In this document: piece after piece, positions 53,503-64,000 of the stretch
How the letters are laid out: every line of letters starts with the position of its first letter
How positions within the stretch are numbered: position 1 is the stretch's first letter
DNA from: Actinomycetospora chibensis
Lineage (GTDB): Bacteria > Actinomycetota > Actinomycetes > Mycobacteriales > Pseudonocardiaceae
DNA length: 64,000 bases
Reading direction: 5' to 3'
Assembly (NCBI RefSeq): GCF_028737215.1
Contig: NZ_JAQZAM010000017.1
Coordinates: 1-64,000 of the forward strand
Notes under the pieces: generated by a model
Told to the model about the DNA's origin: nothing
What the model saw: only the letters and a program-made list of their open reading frames with translations
The model's database searches: none
Program-made: the position numbers and the translations under genes

Positions 53503-54489
53503 TCAGCGCCCGGCGAGCTCCAGGAGCGGGTTGTGGGCGCTGGCGGCCGGCTCGCCGGGCGCGGTGTCGGGGACGAAGAGCTGCCAGTCGCCGCTGACCA
53601 TCGTGGGGTGGTCGACGATCCGCACGCCGTCGGCGTAGTACGTCGCGCCCAGGACCATCCGGGAGCGGGTGGAGCGGTTGGCGCCCGCAGTGTGGAAGCA
53701 CAGCGTCGAGTGGAAGCTGACGTCCCCGAGCGCGAACGGCTCGTCGCACACCTCGACCCCGGCGGCGCGGAACGTCTCGGCCACTCGGCGGTCGTACGAC
53801 GTGCCGTACTTGTCGAAGGCGAGGTCGTCGACCTGCCGCCACGCGTCCATCCCGCGCGCGAAGGCCAGGGGCCCCATCGCGGCCGGCACCGCCTGCAGCG
53901 GCATCCACATGGAGATCACGTCGTGGGAGGCCAGCGGGAAGTGGTGCGCGTCGTGGTGCCAGGGCGTCCGGCCCGCGCCGGGCTCCTTGCAGAGCGCGCT
54001 GTCGTGGTAGAGCCGTAGGGCGTCGACGTCGAGCAGGGCGGCGGAGATGCCGCCGACCCGCGGGGACAGCACCGCGGCGCGCACCAGCGGGTCCTCGCGC
54101 CACATCATCTCGCGGCTGCGCAGCCCGGAACCGGACCCGCCGCGGTCCAGCAGCGCGATCAGCCGGCGCCGCAGGACCTCGGCGGCCCCCGGCGACACGA
54201 CGCCGGGCAGGCGCACGAAGCCGTCGGCCGCGAAGGCCGCGACCGCTGTCGACGGCACGACGTAGGGCTCGGCGAGCTCCGCGACGATCTCCGTGTCGCC
54301 CGGCAGCGGACCGGAATCGGGGGCGTCGACCGCGACGAGCGGCTCCGAGGCCCCCTCCACGTTGTCCGCCAGGGACATGTACCAGTCCCACCACTGCTCG
54401 TTGTCCCCGTCCCAGGCCGCGGTGACGTCCGACGCCTCGCCGCGCGCGGTGGCGACCCCCAGGTGCGGGTTCACGTCCTCGCCGTCCAC
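53503..54489 (-). CDS. Phytanoyl-CoA dioxygenase-family protein
   Basis: 328 aa Fe(II)/2-oxoglutarate oxygenase. The iron site H-x-D is in WHHDAHHFPL, and a distal His is likely near SFHSTLCFHTAG with Arg in TRSRMVLG to bind 2-oxoglutarate. A 75-residue acidic and Trp-rich head precedes the domain. The GTG overlaps the end of the methyltransferase gene by 19 bases, so the two are translated together and probably act on one small molecule. Confidence 0.85.
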   Translation of the reverse strand: MDGEDVNPHLGVATARGEASDVTAAWDGDNEQWWDWYMSLADNVEGASEPLVAVDAPDSGPLPGDTEIVAELAEPYVVPSTAVAAFAADGFVRLPGVVSPGAAEVLRRRLIALLDRGGSGSGLRSREMMWREDPLVRAAVLSPRVGGISAALLDVDALRLYHDSALCKEPGAGRTPWHHDAHHFPLASHDVISMWMPLQAVPAAMGPLAFARGMDAWRQVDDLAFDKYGTSYDRRVAETFRAAGVEVCDEPFALGDVSFHSTLCFHTAGANRSTRSRMVLGATYYADGVRIVDHPTMVSGDWQLFVPDTAPGEPAASAHNPLLELAGR

Positions 54490-55319
54490 GTGATCACGTG
54501 GACCTCCTGCTGGAAGCGGTAGGTCCCGTCGTCACGGCAGGAGGCGAGGTATCCGGCGAGCGGCTCCTGGGCCTCCATCGTCGCGAGGTCGACGGAGTCG
54601 TCGAAGACGCAGCGCTGGAGGAAGCCCTCGAGGACGGCGCGGTCGTCGGTCCCGACCGTGTACCGCAGCGTCGACGACGACGGGTCGACGCCGGCCGCGC
54701 GCAGGGCGTCCGTCACCTGCTCGGCGCTGGTGAAGGGCGTGGCCTCCGGCGCGAAGGAGGCGCGGAACGCCTCGGCGAACCGCAGGTAGTGCGACCCGGT
54801 CGTGGCGTGGACGATCGCGCCGAACCCGCCCGGCCGGAGTGTGTCGGTCATCCGCGCGACGCCGGCGCCGATCTCGTCGGGCGGGATCGCGTAGAGGGCG
54901 TGGGTGGCCCAGGCGACGTCGAAGCCGCCGACCGTGCGGTCGAGGTCCTGCAGGCGCACCGCGTGCTCGGCGCGGAGCACGAACGGCGGCCCGAGCACCG
55001 ACCGGGCCTCGGCGATCGAGAAGACCGACGGGTCGAGGAGATCGATCTCCACGTGCATCCCGTCGACCCCGGACGCGAGGCCGCGGCGCATCAGCTCGGC
55101 GGGGAACTTCCCGCTGCCGCAGGCCACGTCGAGGACGCGCACCCGGCCGTCGACGGCGCTCCCGCGCAGGTCGGAGGCCCAGTCACGCGCCGCCACCATT
55201 CGCCGGTAGTCCTCGACGGCCAGCGCGTAGAACGCCTCCATCCCGGCTCGGCCGGCCTCGTCCCAGTGCGCGAGGCTGCGTGCCTCGGTGTCCGCAGCAC
55301 GACTCGACACGTGCTTCAC
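54471..55319 (-). CDS. SAM-dependent methyltransferase
   Basis: 282 aa class I fold: [46 protein letters not shown] and [20 protein letters not shown]. The C-terminal part lacks a known substrate domain. GTG start with GGAGAG upstream. Coupled to the phytanoyl-dioxygenase gene. The pair suggests a small tailoring unit. Confidence 0.87.
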   Translation of the reverse strand: MKHVSSRAADTEARSLAHWDEAGRAGMEAFYALAVEDYRRMVAARDWASDLRGSAVDGRVRVLDVACGSGKFPAELMRRGLASGVDGMHVEIDLLDPSVFSIAEARSVLGPPFVLRAEHAVRLQDLDRTVGGFDVAWATHALYAIPPDEIGAGVARMTDTLRPGGFGAIVHATTGSHYLRFAEAFRASFAPEATPFTSAEQVTDALRAAGVDPSSSTLRYTVGTDDRAVLEGFLQRCVFDDSVDLATMEAQEPLAGYLASCRDDGTYRFQQEVHVITWTART

Positions 55320-55449
55320 CCGCTCTCCGGCGTCGTGCTCGAACAGGACGCCACCGGGGGCAGGGGTGGCCGGACGGAGGCTGGAGGGCGGCCCACGAAC
55401 GTGGGATCACCGTGGCACGCGGGCGCGGGAGCGGCAGTGCGAACGCCCG

Positions 55450-56229
55450 TCAGCGACGTCCGGCCGACGCGCCGCCGAGGTGCCGGGTGATCTCGCCGGC
55501 GGTGCGCCCGACGACGCCGGCGAGCGGGGCGAAGGTGTCGCCGCACGCCGGCTCGCACTGGTGCGGGAACGTCACGCTGATCGCGGCGACCGCCTGTCCG
55601 CCGGCGTCGCGGATCGGGTGGGCGACCGAGGCGTAGCCGCGGCTGACCTCCCCGTCCTCGGTCGACCAGCCGCGTCGCGCGTCGGCGGCCAGCACCGCGG
55701 TGAGCGCCCGCTGGGACGTCGGGCCGCGCTCCGTGCGCCGGGTGAGCGGGCCCCCGCCGGCGAGGACGGCGCGGCGCTGGGCGGGGGCGAGGCCCGCGAG
55801 GACCGCCCGACCCGACGCCGTCAGGTGTGCCGGGAGTCGGACGCCGACCGCGGTGACGAGGGTCTGCGGATGCGGCGGGCGCTCGCGCAGCAGGTAGAGC
55901 AGCTCGCGCCCGTCGAGGACCCCGAGGTGGACGTCGTGACCCACCCGACGCGCGAGGCGCCGCAGCGACGGCCCGGCCACCTCGTCCACCGGGTGGTGGC
56001 GCAGGTAGCCCGTGCCGATCTCGAAGGCGCCGATCCCGACGGCCCAGCGACCCCGGTCGGGGAGGTGGGCGACGACGCCGGCAGCCTCGAGCTCGGTGAG
56101 CAGGTGATAGGTGCTCGAGCGAGGCAGGTCGAGGCGGGCCGCGAGCGTCGTCGCGGTCAGCGGCTCGTCGGACGCCGCGAGCAGGCGCAGGATCGAGAGC
56201 CCGCGTCGCAACCCCGGGACACCGGCCAC
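55450..56229 (-). CDS. IclR-family transcriptional regulator
   Basis: 259 aa. N-terminal winged helix-turn-helix ([39 protein letters not shown]) and the C-terminal effector domain ([41 protein letters not shown]). GTG start. It is divergent from hutU across 78 bases, so it very probably controls the histidine-use operon, sensing urocanate or a related compound. The operator is proposed in that gap. Confidence 0.87.
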   Translation of the reverse strand: MAGVPGLRRGLSILRLLAASDEPLTATTLAARLDLPRSSTYHLLTELEAAGVVAHLPDRGRWAVGIGAFEIGTGYLRHHPVDEVAGPSLRRLARRVGHDVHLGVLDGRELLYLLRERPPHPQTLVTAVGVRLPAHLTASGRAVLAGLAPAQRRAVLAGGGPLTRRTERGPTSQRALTAVLAADARRGWSTEDGEVSRGYASVAHPIRDAGGQAVAAISVTFPHQCEPACGDTFAPLAGVVGRTAGEITRHLGGASAGRR

Positions 56230-56236
56230 CCGCCCA

Positions 56237-56252
56237 GTCTCGTATCCCAGAC
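56237..56252. promoter_or_regulatory. Candidate IclR operator between iclR and hutU
   Basis: GTCT-cgtatccc-AGAC is a dyad with 4-bp arms centred in the 78-base divergent gap. Position fits a site that would control both genes. The arms are short, so this is tentative. Confidence 0.3.
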
Positions 56253-56307
56253 ACCGGACCGCCAGAGCACCTGTCCGCGACGGCAGGAGCGCGCTGCACT
56301 GGGACCC

Positions 56308-57953
<1,646 letters not shown>

Positions 57954-57957
<4 letters not shown>

Positions 57958-59138
57958 CACTGCTGACCGACCTCGACGACGTCGGCCGCGACCCCCGCCG
58001 GGGCGGCTGGTCGCGCCACCTCGGCGACGACGCCGAATCGACCCTGCGGGAGTGGTTCACCGAGCAGGCCGGGCGGCGCGGCCTGCAGGTGGAGACCGAC
58101 GCGAACCTCAACCTGTGGGCCTGGTGGGGCGACCCCGAGGGCCCTGACGCCGTGGCCACCGGCAGCCACCTCGACTCCGTGCCGGGCGGCGGCGCCTACG
58201 ACGGCCCGCTCGGGGTGGCCTCGGCCCTCGCGGCCGTCGACGCGCTCCGGTCCCGCGGCGTGGTTCCGGGACGCCCGCTCGCGGTGGTCGTCTTCGCCGA
58301 GGAGGAGGGCGGGCGCTTCGGGGTGCCGTGCCTGGGCTCGCGGCTGCTCACCGGCTCCCTGGACCCCGACCGGGCGCGCGGGCTGCGCGACCCCGACGGC
58401 GTGACGCTCGCCGAGGCGCTGACGAGCCGCGGCCTGCGACCCGAACACCTCGGGCCCGAGCCCCGACGGATCGCCCGCCTCGGCCGATTCGTGGAGCTGC
58501 ACGTCGAGCAGGGCCGGAACCTCGCGCCCCGCGGCGAGCCGTTGGCCGTCGGGTCGACCATCGTGGCGCACGGACGCTGGCGGCTGTCGTTCACCGGCCG
58601 TGCCGACCACGCCGGCACCACCCGCCGCGCCGACCGTCGCGACCCGATGGTCCCGGCGGCGGCGACGGTGCTCGCCGCCCGCGCCACGATGGAGGCCCAC
58701 GGCGACGACGCACGGGCCACCGTCGGGCGGCTGCATCCGGTGCCCGGCGGGACCAACGTCGTCGCCTCCCGCGTGGACCTGTGGCTCGACGCCCGCGGCC
58801 CGCTCCCGCAGGCGCTGGTCGACGACGTCACCGCCGCCGCGCGGAGCGCCGCCGACGCCGAGGGGTGCACCGTCGAGGTGCGCGCCGAGTCGGTGTCCGA
58901 CGAGGTCACCCTCGACCCCGGGCTCGCCGACACGCTGGCGACGATCACGGGTGCCGGCCGCCTGGCCACCGCCGCGGGCCACGACGCCGGCGTCCTCGCC
59001 GCGCACGTGCCGGCCGGGATGCTGCACGTCCGCAACCCCTCCGGCGTCAGCCACGCCCCCGATGAGCACGCCGAGGACGCCGACGTCGCGGCCGGTGTCC
59101 GTGCCCTCGCCGACGTCCTGGAGGAGCTGTGTCGCTGA
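57954..59138 (+). CDS. M20-family amidohydrolase (allantoate/carbamoylase type)
   Basis: 394 aa. Dinuclear-metal hydrolase: [20 protein letters not shown] (His and Asp ligands), [18 protein letters not shown] (Glu pair), [10 protein letters not shown] (His), and a C-terminal [15 protein letters not shown] (His). Its relatives hydrolyse allantoate, N-carbamoyl amino acids or hydantoin products. The operon makes N-formylglutamate by HutF but holds no HutG, so removing the formyl group is the inferred job. ATGA overlap with hutU. Confidence 0.85.
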
Positions 59139-60430
59139 TCTGGTGCGAGCAGGCGTGGCTGTCCGGCGGCCCCGCGCCCGCGGTCGCGCTGGAGATCGTC
59201 GACGGCCGGATCGCCGCGATCACGCCCGGCTCGGCCCCGGCCGGTACGGTGCTGCCCGGTCTCACCGTCCCGGGCCTGGTCAACCGGCACTCGCACGCCT
59301 TCCACCGCGCCCTGCGCGGCCACCCCGCGCGGGGGCCGGGCTCGTTCTGGAGCTGGCGCGAGGGCATGTACCGCGCCGCCGCCGCCCTCGACCCGGACGG
59401 CTATCGGGCGCTGGCGACCGCGGTCTACGCGGAGATGGCGCTCGCGGGCCACACCGCCGTCACCGAGTTCCACTACCTGCACCACGCCCCCGGCGGGCGT
59501 TCCTACGCCGACCCGATCGCGATGGACCGCGCGCTCGTCGACGCGGCCGCAGCGGCCGGGCTGCGGCTCACCCTGCTCGACACGTGCTACCTCGCTGCGG
59601 GGTTCGGTCGCGCACCCGAGGGCGTCCAGCGCCGCTTCGCCGACGCCGACGTCGACGCCTGGGCGGCGCGGGCGTCGCTGGTCGCCGCCCTGGAGGACGG
59701 TGTGGGCGTGCGCGTCGGCGCCGCGATCCACTCGGTGCGCGCGGTCCCGCGCGAGGCCCTGCCGACGGTCGCGGCGTGGGCCCGCGGCCGGCCGTTGCAC
59801 GTCCACCTCTCCGAGCAGCCCGACGAGAACGCCGCCTGCCTCGCCGTCCACGCCCGTACCCCGACCGCGCTCCTCGACGAGGCCGGCGCGCTCGGGCCCG
59901 CCACCACGGCGGTGCACGCCACCCACCTCACCGACGACGACGTCGCCCGCCTCGCCCGCACCGGCGCCCGGGCGTGCTTCTGCCCGACGACCGAGCGCGA
60001 CCTGGGCGACGGGATCGGGCCGGCCGGCACGCTCGCGAAGGAAGGCGTGCGGCTGTGCCTGGGCAGCGACAGCCACGCCGTCGTCGACCCCTTCGAGGAG
60101 ATGCGCGCGCTCGAAATGCACGAGCGGCTTCGACACGGCGTGCGGGAACGGTTCACGCCCGGCGAGCTCCTGCGCGCCGGCACCGACGGCGCGGGCGTCG
60201 CCGTCGGTGAGCCCGCCGACCTCGTCACCGTCGACACCGCCTCGGTGCGCACCGCGGGCGCCCGGCCGGACGGGGTCCTGCTCGTCGCGTCGGCGTCCGA
60301 CGTCCGCGAGGTCCGGGTCGGCGGAGAGGTGATCGTCCGCGACGGGGTCCACCAGCGCGTCGAGCGGCCCGCGGCGCGCCTGGCCGCCGAGATCGGCGCC
60401 GTGCACGCCCGCGCGCAGGAGGCGGCATGA
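59129..60430 (+). CDS. hutF: Formimidoylglutamate deiminase
   Basis: 433 aa amidohydrolase. Turns N-formimino-glutamate into N-formyl-glutamate and ammonia. PGLVNRHSHAFHRALRG carries the metal His pair; FWSWREGMYRAA and EFHYLHHAPGGRSYAD are HutF-specific; then HVHLSEQPDEN, THLTDDDVARLA, CPTTERDLGDG and LGSDSHAVVDPFEEMR. GTG start overlaps the amidohydrolase stop by 10 bases. Confidence 0.93.
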   Translation: MSLIWCEQAWLSGGPAPAVALEIVDGRIAAITPGSAPAGTVLPGLTVPGLVNRHSHAFHRALRGHPARGPGSFWSWREGMYRAAAALDPDGYRALATAVYAEMALAGHTAVTEFHYLHHAPGGRSYADPIAMDRALVDAAAAAGLRLTLLDTCYLAAGFGRAPEGVQRRFADADVDAWAARASLVAALEDGVGVRVGAAIHSVRAVPREALPTVAAWARGRPLHVHLSEQPDENAACLAVHARTPTALLDEAGALGPATTAVHATHLTDDDVARLARTGARACFCPTTERDLGDGIGPAGTLAKEGVRLCLGSDSHAVVDPFEEMRALEMHERLRHGVRERFTPGELLRAGTDGAGVAVGEPADLVTVDTASVRTAGARPDGVLLVASASDVREVRVGGEVIVRDGVHQRVERPAARLAAEIGAVHARAQEAA

Positions 60431-61608
60431 CGACCCAGCTGATCACCGGGATCGGCGAGCTCACCACCCACGACCCGGACGGACCGACGGGCCCGGGGCC
60501 GTTCGCCCTGGTGATCGACGGCGACCGCGTGTCCTGGACGGGGCTCGCAGCACACGCCCCCGCCTGCGACACCTCGGTCGACGTCGATGGCCGCGCGGTG
60601 CTGCCCGGCTGGGTCGACAGCCACACCCACCTGGTCTTCGCGGGCGACCGGCGCGAGGAGTTCGCGCAGCGGGCCGCCGGCCGGCCCTACACGGCGGCGG
60701 GGATCCGGACGACCGTGACGGCCACCCGCGCCGCGTCCGACGCCGACCTCGCCGCCCGGCTGCGCCGCCACGTCGCGGAGGCCGTCGGCCAGGGCACCAC
60801 GTGCCTGGAGACCAAGACCGGCTACGGGCTCTCGGTCGCCGACGAGGCCCGCGCGGCGAGGATCGCGGCGGAGGAGGTCGAGGAGGTCACCTTCCTCGGC
60901 GCCCACCTGACGCCCGCCGACACCACGGCCGACGAGTACCTCGAGCTCGTCTGCGGCCCGATGCTCGACGCCGTCGCCGACGACGTGCGCTGGATCGACG
61001 TCTTCTGCGAGCAGGGCGCCTTCGACGCCGACGCCGCGGCTCGGGTGCTCGCCGCCGGCGACGCACGGGGGCTCGGGGGACGGGTGCACGGCAACCAGCT
61101 CGGCCCCGGGCCCGGAGTGCGGGTGGCGGTCGAGGCCGGTGCCGCCTCGGTCGACCACGCCACCCACCTGACCGACGCCGACGTCGACGCGCTCGCGGGC
61201 TCGTCGACGGTGGCGACGCTGCTGCCCGCCTGCGACCTGGTCACCGGCCAGCCCGCACCGCCGGCGCGGCGCCTCGCCGACGCCGGTGCGACGGTCGCGC
61301 TGGCGAGCAACGCGAACCCCGGGAGCTGCTACACCACGTCCATGGCGCTCTGCGTGTCCCTGGCGGTGCTGCGCTCCGGCCTGTCCGTCGACGAGGCCGT
61401 GCGCGCCGCGACCCTCGGCGGCGCCCGGGCGCTGCGCCGCGACGACGTGGGGCACCTGCGCGTCGGTGCCCGCGCCGACCTGCACGTCCTCGACGCCCCG
61501 ACCGTCGTCGACCTCGCCCAGCGCCCCGGCGTCCCGCTGACCGCCGCGGTGTGGCGTACCGGGCGCCGCGTGCGTCCCGCACCCCGTCTCGAGGAGGCCC
61601 GAGCGTGA
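60427..61608 (+). CDS. hutI: Imidazolonepropionase
   Basis: 393 aa. Opens the imidazolone ring to give N-formimino-glutamate. Marks: PGWVDSHTHLVFAGDRREEFAQR (metal His pair), GIRTTVTATRAAS, TTCLETKTGYGLS, CEQGAFDADAA, VDHATHLTDADVD and ASNANPGSCYTTSM. ATG overlaps the hutF stop (ATGA). Third enzyme of the pathway in order of action. Confidence 0.94.
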   Translation: MTTQLITGIGELTTHDPDGPTGPGPFALVIDGDRVSWTGLAAHAPACDTSVDVDGRAVLPGWVDSHTHLVFAGDRREEFAQRAAGRPYTAAGIRTTVTATRAASDADLAARLRRHVAEAVGQGTTCLETKTGYGLSVADEARAARIAAEEVEEVTFLGAHLTPADTTADEYLELVCGPMLDAVADDVRWIDVFCEQGAFDADAAARVLAAGDARGLGGRVHGNQLGPGPGVRVAVEAGAASVDHATHLTDADVDALAGSSTVATLLPACDLVTGQPAPPARRLADAGATVALASNANPGSCYTTSMALCVSLAVLRSGLSVDEAVRAATLGGARALRRDDVGHLRVGARADLHVLDAPTVVDLAQRPGVPLTAAVWRTGRRVRPAPRLEEARA

Positions 61609-63224
61609 GCACCCACATCCCGGTCCGCCCGGAGACCGACTCGCCGATGACCGATGGGCGACCGCCGCTGTGGCTCGACGGCACCTCGCTGTCGGCCCGC
61701 GACGTCGCCGCCGTGGCCCGGACCCTCGGGCCGACCGACGTCCACCTCGACCGGGCCGCCCTCGCCCACGTCGCGCGCGCCGCCCGCCTGGGCGCGGACC
61801 TCAGCACCCGCCGGGCGGTCTACGGCCGCACCACGGGGGTCGGGGCCAACCGCGACGAGCACGTCGGAGACGACGCCGAGCCCGCCGACTCCGCCGGCTC
61901 TGGTGGTCTCAGCGGCTCTGCTGGTCTCACCGGCTCCGCCGGCTCTGCTGGTCTCACCGGCTCCGCCGGCCACGGCCTCCGCCTGCTGCGCAGTCACTCC
62001 GGCGGCGCGGGCGACCAGCTCGATCCCGAGCTCGTCCGCGCCGCGATGCTCATCCGGCTCAACCAGCTCCTCACCGGCCGCTCCGGGGTGTCGCCGGGGC
62101 TCGTGCACGCCCTCGCCGACGCCGTGCGCACCGGGGCCCGGCCCGTCGTCCACCACCTCGGCGCGATCGGCACCGGCGACCTCGCCCCGCTCGCCCAGAT
62201 CGCGCTGGCGCTCGCGGGGGAGGGGGCGTGGGACACGGCGCCGCCCGTGCCGGAACCGGTCGCCGTCGACGCCGGCGACGCGCTGGCGTTCGTCTCCAGC
62301 AACGCGGTGACGCTCGCCGAGTCCGCGCTCGCCGCCGGCACCCTCGACGTCGTCCTCGCCTCGAGCCACGTCGTCGCGGCCCTGTCCTACCTCGCGCTCG
62401 ACGGCAGCCCCGAGGCCTACGCCGACCCGGTGCACCGCGCCCGGCCGCACCCCGGCCAGGTCCGCTGCGCCCAGCGGATGCGCCACCTGCTCGGCATGGA
62501 GCGGACCCCTCCCAAGGGCCGCCGCATCCAGGACCCGTTCGGATTGCGCGCGTTTCCTCAGGTCAACGGCCCGGCGATCGACGCCCTGGACACGCTGCAC
62601 CGGGTGCTCGACGTCGAGATCAACGCCGGGGCGGAGAACCCGATGATCGCCGTCGCCGAGGACGACGTGTACCACCACGCGCACTTCCACACCGCCTACG
62701 TCGCGGGCGCGCTCGACCACGTCCGCGCCTGCATCCACGGCGTCGCCGAGCTCTCGGCGGCCCGTCTCGGCGACCTCGTCGAGCCCGAGCAGACCGGCCT
62801 GCGCGCGTTCCTCGTCGACGGGCCGCCCGGCAGCTCGGGGGTGATGATCCTCGAATACATGAGCCACGACGCGCTCGCCGCGCTGCGCCAGGTCGCCCTG
62901 CCGGTGACCTTGGGCAGCGCCGTCGTGTCCCGCGGCCTGGAGGACCACGCGAGCTTCTCCACCCAGGCCGCTCGGGCCACCACCGAGGTGGCGATCGCCT
63001 ACACCCGTGTCCTGGCCTGCGAGCTCGTCGCCGCCGTCCGGGCGCTGCGACTGCGGCGGCAGAACGCCGGGGTCCCGGCCGCGGGTACCGGGCCCGCCCC
63101 GGTGGAGGAGGCGCTGGCCCGCGCCGAGGAGGTGCTCGACCCGCGCACCGAGGACCGGCCGCTGGCCGACGACGTCGCCGTCGCGGTCGACCTCCTGCTG
63201 GACCCGACCTGGGCGCTGGTCTGA
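61605..63224 (+). CDS. Histidine ammonia-lyase homologue lacking the MIO triad
   Basis: 539 aa, aromatic amino acid lyase family by YGRTTGVGANRDEHV, RSHSGGAG, LIRLNQLLTG, GDALAFVSSNAVTLAES and QDPFGLRAFPQVNGP. The Ala-Ser-Gly that cyclises to the electrophilic MIO group, normally in GSVGASGDLAPL, reads GAIGTGDLAPL here: T190-G191 with one residue fewer and no Ser. A 27-bp repeat inserts a Gly/Ser-rich loop near residue 100. GTGA overlap with hutI. In histidine operons this position holds HutH; activity here is uncertain. Confidence 0.82.
   Translation: MSTHIPVRPETDSPMTDGRPPLWLDGTSLSARDVAAVARTLGPTDVHLDRAALAHVARAARLGADLSTRRAVYGRTTGVGANRDEHVGDDAEPADSAGSGGLSGSAGLTGSAGSAGLTGSAGHGLRLLRSHSGGAGDQLDPELVRAAMLIRLNQLLTGRSGVSPGLVHALADAVRTGARPVVHHLGAIGTGDLAPLAQIALALAGEGAWDTAPPVPEPVAVDAGDALAFVSSNAVTLAESALAAGTLDVVLASSHVVAALSYLALDGSPEAYADPVHRARPHPGQVRCAQRMRHLLGMERTPPKGRRIQDPFGLRAFPQVNGPAIDALDTLHRVLDVEINAGAENPMIAVAEDDVYHHAHFHTAYVAGALDHVRACIHGVAELSAARLGDLVEPEQTGLRAFLVDGPPGSSGVMILEYMSHDALAALRQVALPVTLGSAVVSRGLEDHASFSTQAARATTEVAIAYTRVLACELVAAVRALRLRRQNAGVPAAGTGPAPVEEALARAEEVLDPRTEDRPLADDVAVAVDLLLDPTWALV
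61896..61967 (+). repeat. 27-bp tandem repeat inside the lyase gene
   Basis: Two exact 27-bp copies (61914-61940, 61941-61967) follow a partial 18-base copy (61896-61913). They encode the 9-residue unit GSAGLTGSA in frame, making a flexible loop absent from usual HutH. Confidence 0.9.
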
Positions 63225-63326
63225 GAGGGCGTGTCCCGCACCGTCGGACACCGGTCTCGACGCACGGCATCCCCGCCCGCTATCGACGTACGGCGGGGGG
63301 CGTCCGCACGTCGATGGAGGCCGCCC

Positions 63327-64000
63327 GTGCCCGACTACTCGATCCGTCCGCTGTGCTTCTCCCACGTCGACCTGCCGCGGGAGTTCTTCGGCGGGGTCCC
63401 GATCCACAGCGGGGAGGGCGTGTCGGCCTCGCCGATGATCTACGTGCTCGTCAGCGGACAGGACGACGCCGGCGTCGTGCACCACTACCTCGTGGACGCC
63501 GGGTTCCACGCCGACAAGTGGATCCACCGCTTCGGGTTCTACGACTGGGAGCCGCCGGAGACGGTGCTGGGCAAGGTCGGGGTGAGCCCGGAGCAGATCG
63601 AGAAGATCTTCCTGACCCACATGCACTTCGACCACGCCAACAACGTGCGGGCCTTCGAGAACGCCGACGTCTTCGTGCAGTGGGAGGAGTACCAGGGCTG
63701 GCTGAAGGCGCTGGCGCTCCCGGATCTCTACACCCCGCTGGGCGAGGAGAGCTGGATCACCTCGTCGTTCGACCGCGACGACGCCCGCGTCTTCGGTGAG
63801 CTGGCGCGCGACCACCGCCTGAAGTTCGTCGGCGACGACGACGAGCTCGCCCCCGGCATCCGCGGCCATCTCTCGAAGGACGGCCACACCTTCGGCACCC
63901 AGTGGATCTCCGTGGACACCTCCGGCGGGCGCTACGTCGTCGCCGGTGACGCGGTCATGTGGTACTCGAACGTCGAGGAGATGTGGCCGAGCGGCTACAC
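63327..64000 (+). CDS. Metallo-beta-lactamase-fold hydrolase, cut by the window edge
   Basis: At least 224 aa, no stop before base 64000. PDYSIRPLCFSHVDLPREFF opens it; the metal motif HxHxDH is LTHMHFDHANN; then a His in DGHTFGTQW and the Asp in VVAGDAVMW. This matches the group of N-acyl-homoserine-lactonase-like hydrolases. GGAGG lies 6 bases before the GTG, 102 bases after the lyase gene. It may belong to the same operon; its substrate is unknown. Confidence 0.82.
   Translation, partial: MPDYSIRPLCFSHVDLPREFFGGVPIHSGEGVSASPMIYVLVSGQDDAGVVHHYLVDAGFHADKWIHRFGFYDWEPPETVLGKVGVSPEQIEKIFLTHMHFDHANNVRAFENADVFVQWEEYQGWLKALALPDLYTPLGEESWITSSFDRDDARVFGELARDHRLKFVGDDDELAPGIRGHLSKDGHTFGTQWISVDTSGGRYVVAGDAVMWYSNVEEMWPSGY

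Overview
This window is high-GC actinobacterial DNA. GTG starts, NNC/NNG-biased codons and four-base stop/start overlaps are common, and several genes seem to be read without a leader: a TAnnnT hexamer lies 6-8 bases before the start codon. The gene families (DUF222-HNH proteins, an Asp23/AmaP cluster, a MalT-type LuxR regulator, a single-chain acyl-CoA carboxylase, a mycobacterial-type RpiB) fit Pseudonocardiaceae such as Pseudonocardia or Amycolatopsis. This placement is inferred, not tested. I saw no rRNA, tRNA, CRISPR array or intact mobile element.

Regions. (1) 0.2-5.9 kb: Baeyer-Villiger-type monooxygenase, family VIII esterase and a convergent large LuxR regulator, a likely ketone-to-ester-to-acid module. 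(2) 6.2-9.2 kb: a thiocyanate hydrolase cluster on the minus strand, with the beta and alpha subunits fused into one chain, plus the gamma subunit, a small accessory protein and a GtrA membrane protein. (3) 9.3-14.1 kb: oxidoreductases (two SDRs, two aldo-keto reductases), a small hypothetical protein, an XRE remnant and a stand-alone CbtB. (4) 14.3-18.1 kb: an Asp23/AmaP envelope-stress cluster, ending at a broken Na+/Ca2+ exchanger fragment.

(5) 18.4-31.2 kb is the most striking block. It is a ribulose-monophosphate (RuMP) formaldehyde-fixation cluster: rpe, rpiB, a divergent glpX-like gene, fba, hxlB, a first hxlA, canonical glpX, pfk, tkt, a second hxlA, and a response regulator whose phospho-acceptor Asp is Glu. 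There is no transaldolase. Together with fba and two glpX genes this suggests the sedoheptulose-bisphosphatase form of the cycle. The set resembles the one on the Bacillus methanolicus plasmid. One hexulose-phosphate synthase and one GlpX copy have lost key residues.

(6) 31.2-36.1 kb: RNase HI with a SNF2 helicase, membrane proteins and a MarR regulator. (7) 36.2-39.9 kb: an amide-use module with an AmiC-like sensor, FmdB, an AmiS/UreI channel and formamidase, with a near-consensus promoter before fmdB. (8) 39.9-55.3 kb: mixed housekeeping and accessory genes, including lipid enzymes, a BC-BCCP-CT acyl-CoA carboxylase, a DUF222-HNH gene plus a remnant of another, an N-terminally short ornithine-cyclodeaminase homologue, and a methyltransferase/phytanoyl-dioxygenase pair. 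(9) 55.4-64.0 kb: an IclR-controlled histidine-use operon (hutU, M20 amidohydrolase, hutF, hutI, hutH-like) followed by a metallo-beta-lactamase gene cut by the window edge. The HutH-like protein lacks the Ala-Ser-Gly triad that makes the MIO cofactor.
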